From: QNBT01 sp964563335
Lineage (GTDB): Bacteria > Planctomycetota > Phycisphaerae > Sedimentisphaerales > Anaerohalosphaeraceae
Assembly (NCBI GenBank): GCA_964563335.1
Contig: CAZLWL010000001.1
Span: 1-64,000 of the forward strand
Direction: 5' to 3'
Length of the DNA stretch: 64,000 nucleotides
Part shown: piece by piece, positions 8,371-16,843 of the stretch
Layout of the letters: each line of letters opens with the position of its first letter
Numbering within the stretch: position 1 is the first letter of the stretch
Made by a program: the position numbers and the translations under genes
Notes under the pieces: generated by a model
Database searches by the model: none
Told to the model about the DNA's origin: nothing
What the model saw: only the letters and a program-made list of their open reading frames with translations

Positions 8371-8544
8371 TGTCATTCTGAACCCCGATGTATCGGGATG
8401 AAGAATCTCCGACGCATAATTGTCATTCCTGCGAAAGCAGGAATGCACGGCCTTCGGTGAGAGAATCCCGATAAATCGGGAAATCGAGTTTGGAATGACA
8501 AAAGTCGAAAGAGTGAGATTCTTCGGCTTCGCCTCAGAATGACA
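8371..8544. repeat. Dispersed repeat bounded by TGTCATTCTGA / TCAGAATGACA
   Basis: The element starts with TGTCATTCTGA and ends with its exact reverse complement TCAGAATGACA. Inside are further nested inverted repeats: CCCGAT-TATCGGG, and CATTCCTGC-GAAA-GCAGGAATG. A second member lies at 63359-63504. It has no coding capacity and resembles a miniature inverted-repeat element. Confidence 0.85.
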
Positions 8545-8572
8545 TAGAAAAAGAAGTCAGAAAGGATAAGAT

Positions 8573-9517
8573 CTGAAGGCGTTAGTTACAGGGGCTGCTG
8601 GATTTATAGGCTCGCACTTGTGCGAGCGGCTGATTAATGACAACTGGGCGGTTGTGGGACTGGATAACTTCGACGATTTTTACGACCCGGCCGTTAAGCG
8701 GGCCAATATCGCCGGATGTCTCGAAAACGACAGATTTGAGTTAATCGAGGGAGATATTCGAGATGCAGATGCGGTAGGGTCCGTTCTGACCGGCGGCGAC
8801 GTTGATATTATTGTACATTTGGCGGCCAAGGCGGGGGTGAGGCCCTCGATAAAAGACCCGTTAGCTTATCAGGATGTTAATGTCAACGGTACGATGGTGC
8901 TGCTTGAGGTGGCGAAGGAGTTCGGCGTTAAGAAATTTGTGTTCGGGTCGAGTTCGAGCGTGTACGGCAATAACGAGAAGGTGCCGTTCAGTGAGACGGA
9001 CAATGTTGATTTTCCGATATCGCCTTATGCGGCGACGAAAAAGGCGGGCGAGCTTATCTGCCATACGTACAGCCATCTTTACGATATCGACATGGTGTGT
9101 CTGAGGCTGTTTACAGTCTATGGGCCGAGGCAAAGGCCTGACCTGGCGATTCATAAGTTCTGCAAGTTGATTGAGGCGGGCGAGCCTATACCGGTTTTTG
9201 GTGATGGGTCGATGCGGCGGGACTTCACCTACATTGACGATATTATCGGCGGGATAGTTGGTGCGATGGGCCGGTGCGAAGGATACGAGATTTACAATCT
9301 CGGCGAGTCCAGGCCGGTACAGCTTGATGTTTTGATAAGTGAGATTGAAAAGGCGCTTGGCAAAAAAGCCGAGGTTAACCGGTTGCCGGTGCCGCCCGGT
9401 GATGTGAAGCAGACGTATGCCGACGTGAGTAAGGCGAAAGAGCGGCTTGGGTATAAGCCGAGGACGGAGATAGACGTGGGGCTTAAGCAGTTTGTTGAAT
9501 GGTTGAGGAGCGGTTAG
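8573..9517 (+). CDS. NAD-dependent epimerase, UDP-glucuronate 4-epimerase-like, probable CTG start
   Basis: An extended short-chain dehydrogenase of about 314 residues that should interconvert UDP-GlcA and UDP-GalA or a related pair. The NAD motif GAAGFIGS (about 7-14), SSSSVYG, and the catalytic Y152/K156 (YAATK) are present. The nearest ATG/GTG/TTG in frame is TTG 8618, which would cut off the NAD-binding loop. An in-frame TAA at 8567 limits the start to CTG 8573, which has AAGGA 6 nt upstream and leads directly into KALVTG. The gene follows a 268-nt repeat-filled gap after ugd. Confidence 0.85.
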   Translation: MKALVTGAAGFIGSHLCERLINDNWAVVGLDNFDDFYDPAVKRANIAGCLENDRFELIEGDIRDADAVGSVLTGGDVDIIVHLAAKAGVRPSIKDPLAYQDVNVNGTMVLLEVAKEFGVKKFVFGSSSSVYGNNEKVPFSETDNVDFPISPYAATKKAGELICHTYSHLYDIDMVCLRLFTVYGPRQRPDLAIHKFCKLIEAGEPIPVFGDGSMRRDFTYIDDIIGGIVGAMGRCEGYEIYNLGESRPVQLDVLISEIEKALGKKAEVNRLPVPPGDVKQTYADVSKAKERLGYKPRTEIDVGLKQFVEWLRSG

Positions 9518-9561
9518 GCGGCGTGAAGGTTTGAAGCCTTTGGCTATTACGGGGTAATGTT

Positions 9562-10569
9562 ATGAAGAAGGCATTGGTAACTGGTATCACGGGGCAGGAT
9601 GGTTCTTATCTTGCGGAGCTTTTGCTTGAAAAGGGTTACGAGGTCTGGGGTATTATCAGGCGTAGTTCATCGTTTCATACGGGCAGGATAGACCATCTGT
9701 ATAAGGACCCGCACGAAAAGGTCAATTTAAGGTTGGTGTATGGCGACCTTACGGATGGGAGCGACCTTGCGACGGTAATCAATGATATTAAGCCAGATGA
9801 AGTTTATAACCTTGGTGCGCAAAGTCATGTTCGCGTCAGTTTCGACATACCGATATACACCGCTGACGTCGATGCGCTCGGGACGCTTCGTCTGCTTGAG
9901 GCGATTCGGACAATGAAAAAGCCGCCGCGGTTTTACCAGGCCTCGAGCAGCGAGATGTACGGCAAAGTCTCTGAAACTCCACAGACGGAACAGACACCGT
10001 TTTATCCGAGGAGCCCCTACGGATGTGCCAAGGTATATAGTTTTTGGCAGGTGGTGAACTACCGAGAGGCTTATGGGCTGTTTGCATGTAACGGGATTTT
10101 GTTTAATCATGAATCGCCCAGGCGAGGTGAAACTTTTGTCACGCGCAAGATAACACGGGCGGCGACACGGATTAAATTAGGGTTGCAGGAAAAGCTGTAT
10201 TTGGGCAATCTTGACGCCAAACGTGACTGGGGTTTTGCGGGCGATTATGTTGGGACAATGTGGCTGATGCTTCAACATGACAGGCCCGACGATTATGTGA
10301 TCGCAACAGGTGAGACACATTCGGTGAGGGAATTTCTGGACGAGGTTTTCGGGCATCTTGAGTTGGCCTGGAAAGATTATGTTGAGATTGACGCGCGGTA
10401 TTACAGGCCGACGGAGGTCGATTTTCTGCTTGGTGATGCGAGCAAGGCCAAAGAAGTTCTGGGATGGGAGCCCAAAGTAACATTTAAGGAGCTTACACGT
10501 ATAATGACTGATGCTGATATGAAGTTGGCCGAGGAGGAGAAGATTCTGAAGGATCACGGGAGGGGTTAG
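9562..10569 (+). CDS. gmd: GDP-mannose 4,6-dehydratase
   Basis: Converts GDP-D-mannose to GDP-4-keto-6-deoxymannose, the first step to GDP-fucose. The 335-residue protein has the family's own N-terminus ALVTGITGQDGSYL, RRSSSFHTGRIDH for NADP binding, the catalytic SSSEMYG and YGCAK segments, and NHESPRRGETFVTRK. ATG 9562 follows GGGGTAATGTT. Two bases separate it from the GDP-fucose synthase gene, which completes the pathway. Confidence 0.96.
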   Translation: MKKALVTGITGQDGSYLAELLLEKGYEVWGIIRRSSSFHTGRIDHLYKDPHEKVNLRLVYGDLTDGSDLATVINDIKPDEVYNLGAQSHVRVSFDIPIYTADVDALGTLRLLEAIRTMKKPPRFYQASSSEMYGKVSETPQTEQTPFYPRSPYGCAKVYSFWQVVNYREAYGLFACNGILFNHESPRRGETFVTRKITRAATRIKLGLQEKLYLGNLDAKRDWGFAGDYVGTMWLMLQHDRPDDYVIATGETHSVREFLDEVFGHLELAWKDYVEIDARYYRPTEVDFLLGDASKAKEVLGWEPKVTFKELTRIMTDADMKLAEEEKILKDHGRG

Positions 10570-10571
10570 TA

Positions 10572-11528
10572 ATGGACGGTTTTTTTGAGGACAGAAGGGT
10601 AGTTGTAACGGGCGGGGCCGGGTTTTTGGGCGGTTATATTGCCGAAGGCTTAAAGAAGCGGGGTTGCAAAAATATCCTCGTGCCTAAGATAGAAGAATAT
10701 GACCTGGTGAAACCGGATGATATTCTCAGGATGTATGATGATATGGGGCCCGATATAGTGATTCACCTGGCGGCGGTTGTTGGGGGGATTGGGGCGAATC
10801 GCGAGCATCCGGGTGAGTTCTTCTATAAGAATTTGATGATGGGGGTGCAACTGATTGAGCATGGCAGGCTGCGGGGCATTGAGAAGTTTGTGGCGATAGG
10901 TACGGTTTGTGCGTATCCGAAGTTTACGCCGGTGCCGTTTAAGGAAGACGATATCTGGAACGGTTATCCGGAGGAAACTAATGCGCCGTATGGGTTGGCG
11001 AAGAAGATGCTGCTCGTTCAGTCGCAGGCCTATCGGGCCGAGTACGGATTTAACTCAATCTTCCTGGTGCCGGTGAATCTGTACGGTCCGGGTGATAATT
11101 TTGACCCTGCCAGCAGTCATGTAATACCCGCGCTTATAAAGAAATGTGTTGACGCTATTGACAGCGACGCCGACTACATTGAGTGCTGGGGGACAGGCAG
11201 TGCTTCGCGCGAGTTTATTTATGCATCCGACGCGGCGGAAGGGATTTTGTTGGGCACCGAGTTTTATAATAAGCCGGAGGCCGTGAATATTGGGGCGGGC
11301 TTTGAGATAACAATAAAAGAGTTGGTTGAAAAAATAGCGAAGTTTACAGACTTTACAGGCGAGATTCGATGGGACAGTTCCAGGCCGGACGGTCAGCCGA
11401 GGCGCCGCCTTGATGTTTCACGTGCGAAGGCCGAATTCGGCTTTGAGGCGAAGATGGATTTCGATGAAGGGTTGAAAAGAACAATCGAATGGTACGTTAA
11501 GAAGAGAAGGCAGGAGACAGGAGCATGA
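10572..11528 (+). CDS. fcl: GDP-L-fucose synthase
   Basis: Epimerises and reduces GDP-4-keto-6-deoxymannose to GDP-L-fucose with NADPH. The 318-residue protein has GGAGFLGG at about 14-21, AAVVGGIGAN, the IGTVCAYP segment and the catalytic YGLAKK, all typical of the Fcl/WcaG family. It follows gmd after 2 nt and overlaps the next gene by 4 bp, so supply of GDP-fucose is one translational unit within the operon. Confidence 0.95.
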   Translation: MDGFFEDRRVVVTGGAGFLGGYIAEGLKKRGCKNILVPKIEEYDLVKPDDILRMYDDMGPDIVIHLAAVVGGIGANREHPGEFFYKNLMMGVQLIEHGRLRGIEKFVAIGTVCAYPKFTPVPFKEDDIWNGYPEETNAPYGLAKKMLLVQSQAYRAEYGFNSIFLVPVNLYGPGDNFDPASSHVIPALIKKCVDAIDSDADYIECWGTGSASREFIYASDAAEGILLGTEFYNKPEAVNIGAGFEITIKELVEKIAKFTDFTGEIRWDSSRPDGQPRRRLDVSRAKAEFGFEAKMDFDEGLKRTIEWYVKKRRQETGA

Positions 11529-12550
11529 ACAAGGCTTGTTTGAATGTTGCGGTGTTGGGGGCAGGCTATTGGGGCAAGAATTTGGTTCGCAATTTCGCAA
11601 CGGCCCCCAGATGCAGGCTGAAGTATGTGTGTGATTTGGATGAGGAGCTGCTTTTGCGACAGAAGAAGAATTTCCCCTTTGTCGAAACGACCACGAATTT
11701 GGATGAGGTGCTTGGCGACGGTGAGGTTGATGCAGTGGTGGTGGCAACGGAGCCGGAGAATCATTTTGAAATTGCGCGGAAGGTCCTTGAGACGGGCAGG
11801 TGCGCTTATGTCGAGAAGCCTTTGACGCTCAAGGCCGGCGATTCGCAGGTACTGATAGACCTGGCTAATCAAAAGCGACTCAAACTGATGGTGGGGCATC
11901 TGTTGGTGTATCATCCGGGTGTGAATTACGTGAAAGAGCTGATTGACGGTGGGCGGATTGGTGAGCCTTACTATATGTACACTCAGCGGGTCAACCTTGG
12001 CATTGTTCGGCAGACGGAGAACGCGTGGTGGTCGTTGGCTCCGCATGATATTTCCGTTATCTGCTACCTTTTTGATTCCGAGCCGGTGTCTGTGGCGGCG
12101 CACGGACAATGCTACCTGCAGGAAAAGATTGAGGACGTGGTGTTTGCGACGATTACATTCGCCGACGGCAAGGTGGCGCATGTTCACTGTAGCTGGCTGG
12201 ACCCGCACAAGATACGCAAGATGACGGTTGTTGGGTCTGAAAAGATGGTGACTTTTGATGATATGGAGGCGACGGAGAAGATTCGGATATATGACAAAGG
12301 TGCGGCCAAAGGGCTGGATGCCAATACCTACGCGGAGATTATATCGCTCAGGTTCGGTGATATCGTGATGCCGAGAATACCCGGCGGTGAGCCGTTGGCT
12401 CTTGAGTGCCGACATTTTATTGACTGTGTGCTTGACGATAAGCCGGTGCGTAGCGACGGCGCGAGCGGGCTGCAGGTTGTGCGGATATTGGAGGCGGGGC
12501 AGAAGTCGTTGGAGAACAATGGCGAGGCGATTAATCCAGAGGAGTTTTGA
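11525..12550 (+). CDS. Gfo/Idh/MocA oxidoreductase, WbpB/WlbA-like
   Basis: A 341-residue NAD(P)-dependent sugar oxidoreductase with an N-terminal Rossmann domain (VLGAGYWGKNLVRN), the family Glu-Lys-Pro motif (YVEKPLTL) and the segment WSLAPHDIS that marks the WbpB/WlbA subgroup. Those enzymes oxidise C3 of UDP-GlcNAcA so that an aminotransferase can install a 3-amino group. The next gene, 3 nt downstream, is such an aminotransferase. The start ATGA overlaps the fcl stop. The exact substrate is inferred from this pairing. Confidence 0.85.
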   Translation: MNKACLNVAVLGAGYWGKNLVRNFATAPRCRLKYVCDLDEELLLRQKKNFPFVETTTNLDEVLGDGEVDAVVVATEPENHFEIARKVLETGRCAYVEKPLTLKAGDSQVLIDLANQKRLKLMVGHLLVYHPGVNYVKELIDGGRIGEPYYMYTQRVNLGIVRQTENAWWSLAPHDISVICYLFDSEPVSVAAHGQCYLQEKIEDVVFATITFADGKVAHVHCSWLDPHKIRKMTVVGSEKMVTFDDMEATEKIRIYDKGAAKGLDANTYAEIISLRFGDIVMPRIPGGEPLALECRHFIDCVLDDKPVRSDGASGLQVVRILEAGQKSLENNGEAINPEEF

Positions 12551-12553
12551 TAA

Positions 12554-13657
12554 GTGCAGGTACCTTTGTTGGATTTGAAGGCGCAGTACGCGACTATTAA
12601 GGACGAGATTTTATCAGCAGTTTCTGAGGTGTTAGAGTCGCAGCGGTGTATAGGCGGGCCGAAGGTGGCCGAGCTTGAGGAAAAGATAGCCGCGCTGTGC
12701 GAATGCAAATTCGCCGTTGGCGCTTCGAGCGGGACGGACGCGATAATGAACAGCCTGATGAGTCTGGACATTAGGCCGGATGATGAGATTATTACGACAC
12801 CTTTTACTTTTATCTCGACAGTAGGGTGCATCGCAAGGGTGGGTGCGAAGATAGTCTTTGCAGATATTGACCCGAAAACATTCAACATTGACCCTGCTGG
12901 TGTAAAGGCGGCGGTAAGCGACAAGACCAAAGCAATAATGCCGGTGCATCTTTTCGGCCAGATGGCCGATATGGACCCGATAATGGCAGTTGCCACCGAG
13001 CACAATCTCGCTGTGATCGAGGATGCCGCTCAGTCGATCTCAAGCACGTACAAGGGCAGAAAGGCGGGCGGCATCGGGACGGTCGGATGTTTTAGCTTCT
13101 TTCCGAGCAAGAACTTAGGCGGTATCGGCGACGGGGGGATGATAGTTACGAATGACCAGCAGCTTTATGATCGGCTGTTCATTATGCGCAATCACGGCAG
13201 CAAGCCGAAGTACTATCACAGGTGCGTGGGCGGTAATTTTCGGCTTGACCCGATACAGGCGGCGGCGCTTTTGGTGAAGCTTCCGCATCTTGACGAGTGG
13301 TCGGCAAAGCGGAGGGAAAATGCGGCGTATTACGATAAGAAGTTTGCGGGCACTGTCGCGTGGACACCTTATATCAGCCCGGACTGCGTTACGATTTATA
13401 ATCAGTATGTGATTCGTGTGCCGAGGCGTGATGAAGTGGTGGCCCATCTGAAGGCGAACGATATCGGGTGCGAGGTATATTATCCGGTGCCGATGCATTT
13501 GCAGGAGTGCTTTAGCTATCTGGGATACAGAGAGGGTGATTTTCCGGAGACCGAGAAGGCGGCCAAGGAAGTGATGGCGATACCGGTTTATCCGGAACTG
13601 ACGGATGAAATGAAGGATGTTGTGGTTGATACGATATTGTCATTTTTGAGTAAATAG
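12554..13657 (+). CDS. DegT/DnrJ/EryC1/StrS sugar aminotransferase, WbpE-like
   Basis: A PLP-dependent enzyme of 367 residues that transfers an amino group from glutamate to a keto sugar nucleotide. It starts with GTG 12554 and the typical VPLLDLKAQY. The PLP-binding Lys lies in FFPSKNLGG, preceded by EDAAQS. It sits 3 nt after the WbpB-like oxidoreductase, suggesting the 3-keto/3-amino step toward a UDP-2,3-diamino sugar. The N-acetyltransferase of that route (WbpD) is not seen next to it. Confidence 0.92.
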   Translation: MQVPLLDLKAQYATIKDEILSAVSEVLESQRCIGGPKVAELEEKIAALCECKFAVGASSGTDAIMNSLMSLDIRPDDEIITTPFTFISTVGCIARVGAKIVFADIDPKTFNIDPAGVKAAVSDKTKAIMPVHLFGQMADMDPIMAVATEHNLAVIEDAAQSISSTYKGRKAGGIGTVGCFSFFPSKNLGGIGDGGMIVTNDQQLYDRLFIMRNHGSKPKYYHRCVGGNFRLDPIQAAALLVKLPHLDEWSAKRRENAAYYDKKFAGTVAWTPYISPDCVTIYNQYVIRVPRRDEVVAHLKANDIGCEVYYPVPMHLQECFSYLGYREGDFPETEKAAKEVMAIPVYPELTDEMKDVVVDTILSFLSK

Positions 13658-13674
13658 CGGGTAAACCAGAAGCT

Positions 13675-14433
13675 GTGGATAATTCTCAAACAAGTTCTTC
13701 GGCCTTGCAGATTCGCGATATTAGTCTTGGCATCGTATGTCCGATGGCAAATGAGCGCGCAACTGCTGTGGAATTTGTGAATGCGGTGTTGGCCCAGTGC
13801 GAAGGATTCAGAAAAGTGATTTTCTTTGCGATCCTGGATAATACCTGTAAAGACAGCACGACTGAGCTTCTTAGGGACCTTGCCAAAGAACGGCAGCAGT
13901 TAAACGTTGTGTGGGCACCGGAGGATAGATGTGTAGTCGATGCTTATATTCGCGGGTATCGGGAGGCGTTGTGTGCAGGCTGTGAGTGGATTTTGGAGAT
14001 AGATGCGGGTTTCAGCCATCAGCCGTCGGATATACCTCGGTTTTTCGATAAAATGTTGGAAGGTTATGATTGTGTGTTTGGCAGCCGGTTCTGCAAAGAC
14101 GGCAGTATGTCTGAGTGTCCTCTGGGGCGGCGCATTGTGAGTCACGGCGGCACTATTTGCGCTAATATCCTGTTAGGGACGAAGTTCAAGGATATGACCA
14201 GTGGTTTTGAGATGTTTACACGTCCAGCACTTGAGATGGTGTTAGCCAGGGGGATTAAATCGCGGGCACATTTTTTCCAGACTGAGATAAAAGTGTATTG
14301 TCGTAAATTGAAGGTGGCCGAGGTGCCGATAAGTTATCGTGCGCCGAGCGTTAGTATTAACAAAGAGGTTTTGAAGGATGCCCTGGGTAATTTGTTTCGT
14401 CTCTTTATGTTGCGGTTTTCGGGAAAGTTATAA
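13675..14433 (+). CDS. Family 2 glycosyltransferase
   Basis: A 252-residue GT-A fold enzyme without membrane segments. The metal/nucleotide site is at EIDAGFSHQPSDIPRF and the acceptor region at GSRFCKDGS, an arrangement like dolichyl-phosphate mannose synthases and related bacterial GT2 enzymes. It starts at GTG 13675. It lies between the aminotransferase and the STELLO-like gene in the same direction with gaps below 30 nt. Donor and acceptor cannot be told from sequence. Confidence 0.85.
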   Translation: MDNSQTSSSALQIRDISLGIVCPMANERATAVEFVNAVLAQCEGFRKVIFFAILDNTCKDSTTELLRDLAKERQQLNVVWAPEDRCVVDAYIRGYREALCAGCEWILEIDAGFSHQPSDIPRFFDKMLEGYDCVFGSRFCKDGSMSECPLGRRIVSHGGTICANILLGTKFKDMTSGFEMFTRPALEMVLARGIKSRAHFFQTEIKVYCRKLKVAEVPISYRAPSVSINKEVLKDALGNLFRLFMLRFSGKL

Positions 14434-14458
14434 ATTCTAAAGTTTTCGGGGATTGCAA

Positions 14459-15469
14459 GTGAGTGAAAAGATAGCGGTTGTGGTTACATCAATTGCCGGC
14501 CCAAATAAAGTCCTGCGGGACCTGGCAGGAGGGTGTAAGGAGAGAGGGTATCGGTTCATTGTCATAGGCGACGAGGCCAGCCCGGCGGACTTTCACCTCG
14601 AGGGCTGCGACTTTTATAGCCTTGAAAGACAGGTTGAAACAGGCTTTAAGTTTGCGCGGCTGTGTCCTGCGAGGCACTATGCCAGGAAGAACATCGGCTA
14701 TCTTATCGCCATTGCCGAGGGTGCATCGATTATAATCGAAACGGATGATGACAATATTCCGTATGATGATTTCTGGTGGCAGCGGAGTGTGAATCAGTCC
14801 GTTAAGACGGTTGAAGAGGCAGGCTGGGTGAACGTTTACCGGTATTTTACAGATGCGAATATCTGGCCCCGCGGGATGGCGCTGGAGCACATTAACGACG
14901 AGGTGCCGGCGTTTGAATCGCTCCAGAGGCGTGATGTTTATTGTCCCATCCAGCAGGGATTGGCGGATGACAACCCCGATGTCGATGCGATTTATCGCTT
15001 GATCGGGCCTTTGCCGCAGACATTTAGAAAAGACAGGCGCGTTGCGCTGATGGACGGGTCGTGGTGTCCTTTCAACAGTCAAAATACGACATGGTGGGCC
15101 GAGGCATTCGGTTTGTTGTATCTGCCTTCATACAGTTCTTTTCGCATGACGGATATCTGGCGAAGTTTCATTGCTCAGCGGATTACGTGGGTCAACGGGT
15201 GGGCGGTTCTCTTTGGCGAACCTACGATGCGGCAGGAGCGTAACGTGCATAATTTGATGCGGGATTTTGCCGACGAGGTTCCGGGGTATTTAAACAACAG
15301 CAGACTCTGTGAAGCGATTGAGGCCCTTGCACTGGGCGGCGGTGCGGTCATGATTAGCGCTAACTTGCGTTTGTGTTACGAAAAACTTGTCGATATGTCA
15401 TTGGTTGACTTGAAGGAGCTCGATTTGGTAGATGCCTGGAATGATGACCTGGCCCAAATCAGAAAATAA
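14459..15469 (+). CDS. STELLO/DUF288-like glycosyltransferase domain protein
   Basis: A 336-residue cytosolic protein resembling the DUF288/STELLO glycosyltransferase family, known in plants for a role in cellulose synthase assembly and found in scattered bacterial surface-sugar loci. Supporting segments are ARKNIGYLIAIAEGA, the acidic ETDDDNIPYDDF, CPFNSQNTTWW and FRMTDIWRSFIAQR. GTG 14459 is preferred to TTG 14453 because GGGGA then lies 6-7 nt upstream. It is flanked by a GT2 and a UDP-GlcNAc 2-epimerase gene, so transfer of a sugar in the same pathway is likely. No donor can be assigned. Confidence 0.75.
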   Translation: MSEKIAVVVTSIAGPNKVLRDLAGGCKERGYRFIVIGDEASPADFHLEGCDFYSLERQVETGFKFARLCPARHYARKNIGYLIAIAEGASIIIETDDDNIPYDDFWWQRSVNQSVKTVEEAGWVNVYRYFTDANIWPRGMALEHINDEVPAFESLQRRDVYCPIQQGLADDNPDVDAIYRLIGPLPQTFRKDRRVALMDGSWCPFNSQNTTWWAEAFGLLYLPSYSSFRMTDIWRSFIAQRITWVNGWAVLFGEPTMRQERNVHNLMRDFADEVPGYLNNSRLCEAIEALALGGGAVMISANLRLCYEKLVDMSLVDLKELDLVDAWNDDLAQIRK

Positions 15470-15485
15470 TATGAAAAGGTAAAGT

Positions 15486-16574
15486 ATGATAAAGATAATT
15501 TGCGTATGTGGTGCCCGGCCTAATTTTATGAAGGTTGCGCCCGTTATGAGAGCATTCGAGGCAAAAGGGGGGTTCGAGGTCCTTTTAGTTCATACAGGCC
15601 AGCACTACGATGAGAATATGAGCAAGCTCTTTTTCGATGAGCTTGATATCCCCCGGCCGGATATAAATCTGGAGGTCGGCTCGGCAAGCCATGCGGTTCA
15701 AACAGCTCAGATTATGAAGCGTTTCGAGCCGGTGGTGCTGGATTTTCGACCTGATTATGTCCTGGTTGTGGGGGATGTTAATAGCACGATTGCGTGTGGT
15801 TTAGTAGCGGTTAAGTTAGGCATTAAACTCATACACGTTGAAGCCGGCCTGCGAAGCTTCGACCGAACGATGCCGGAGGAGATTAATCGTGTGCTGACGG
15901 ATGCGATAAGCGATTTGCTGTTTGTAACCGAGCAGTCCGGACTTGACAATCTCAGCAATGAAGGGATCGACGCGGCCAAGGTGCATTTTGTCGGCAATGT
16001 TATGATTGATACGCTGATGGCACACAGGGCCAGGGCCGAGAAGTCAGATGTTTTGGAGCGGTTAGGGCTTTCGTCTAAAGAATACGCGGTGATCACATTG
16101 CACAGGCCGAGCAATGTTGATGACATGAGGACATTTGGGGAAATAATCACGGCGTTTGAAGAAATGGGCAAAGAGATGAAGCTGGTTTTCCCGATTCATC
16201 CGCGGACGAGGGATAATGTTAAGGGCAGCGAGCTCGAGAGACGGATGGAGAGGCTGGCGAATCTTATCTTACTCGAGCCGGCCGGATATGTGGACTTTTT
16301 GTGTCTGATGAGCAATGCTGCTCTGGTGCTGACGGACTCGGGCGGGATACAGGAGGAGACGACGATACTGGGTGTGCCGTGTATGACACTGCGTGAAAAT
16401 ACGGAGCGGCCGGTAACAATTACGGAGGGTACGAATCGACTTGTGCATGTAACAGCTAAGGATATTCTGAGAAATTATCGCCAAATCAGGAATGGGGGCG
16501 TAGATAGTGGCCACAGCATTCCGAGGTTATGGGACGGCAAGTCCGCCCAGAGGATTGCCGGAATTATAATCTAA
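15486..16574 (+). CDS. wecB: UDP-N-acetylglucosamine 2-epimerase (non-hydrolysing)
   Basis: Interconverts UDP-GlcNAc and UDP-ManNAc for surface polysaccharide synthesis. The 362-residue protein shows CGARPNFMK at the N-terminus, TGQHYDENM, HVEAGLRSFDRTMPEE, and TDSGGIQEE near the C-terminus, all hallmarks of the family. It is the last gene of the tightly packed first block; a 269-nt gap follows. Confidence 0.95.
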   Translation: MIKIICVCGARPNFMKVAPVMRAFEAKGGFEVLLVHTGQHYDENMSKLFFDELDIPRPDINLEVGSASHAVQTAQIMKRFEPVVLDFRPDYVLVVGDVNSTIACGLVAVKLGIKLIHVEAGLRSFDRTMPEEINRVLTDAISDLLFVTEQSGLDNLSNEGIDAAKVHFVGNVMIDTLMAHRARAEKSDVLERLGLSSKEYAVITLHRPSNVDDMRTFGEIITAFEEMGKEMKLVFPIHPRTRDNVKGSELERRMERLANLILLEPAGYVDFLCLMSNAALVLTDSGGIQEETTILGVPCMTLRENTERPVTITEGTNRLVHVTAKDILRNYRQIRNGGVDSGHSIPRLWDGKSAQRIAGIII

Positions 16575-16843
16575 GCGTGAAGTGGGCCGAACAATCCGCC
16601 GATATACACGTAAATAAAGCTATACTTTACACTTATGGCAAATAAGTATGGTTCTGATTATCTCGGTGTAGTTCTCGAAATCTGCGTTTCATAACAGCGA
16701 TAACATGTGCAAAATCAGCGCCTAATTGCACCCGACAGGGACGGAGTCCAAATAATCTTCGTGTCCCAAAATTTGTTTTTGCTTCATTTCCCACAAATAG
16801 CTTTAGATAAGTCCCAAAAACCTCGAAGATATTACGTGAAGTT
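16575..16843. other. Spacer between the two blocks of the polysaccharide locus
   Basis: No gene is supported. The base composition becomes visibly more AT-rich here and stays so for the next genes. The spacer probably holds a promoter for the flippase gene, but I cannot point to convincing -35/-10 boxes. Confidence 0.4.

Noticed and set aside
11393..12415. Minus-strand frame of 340 codons
   Set aside because: Antisense shadow of the WbpB-like oxidoreductase gene, with low-quality composition.
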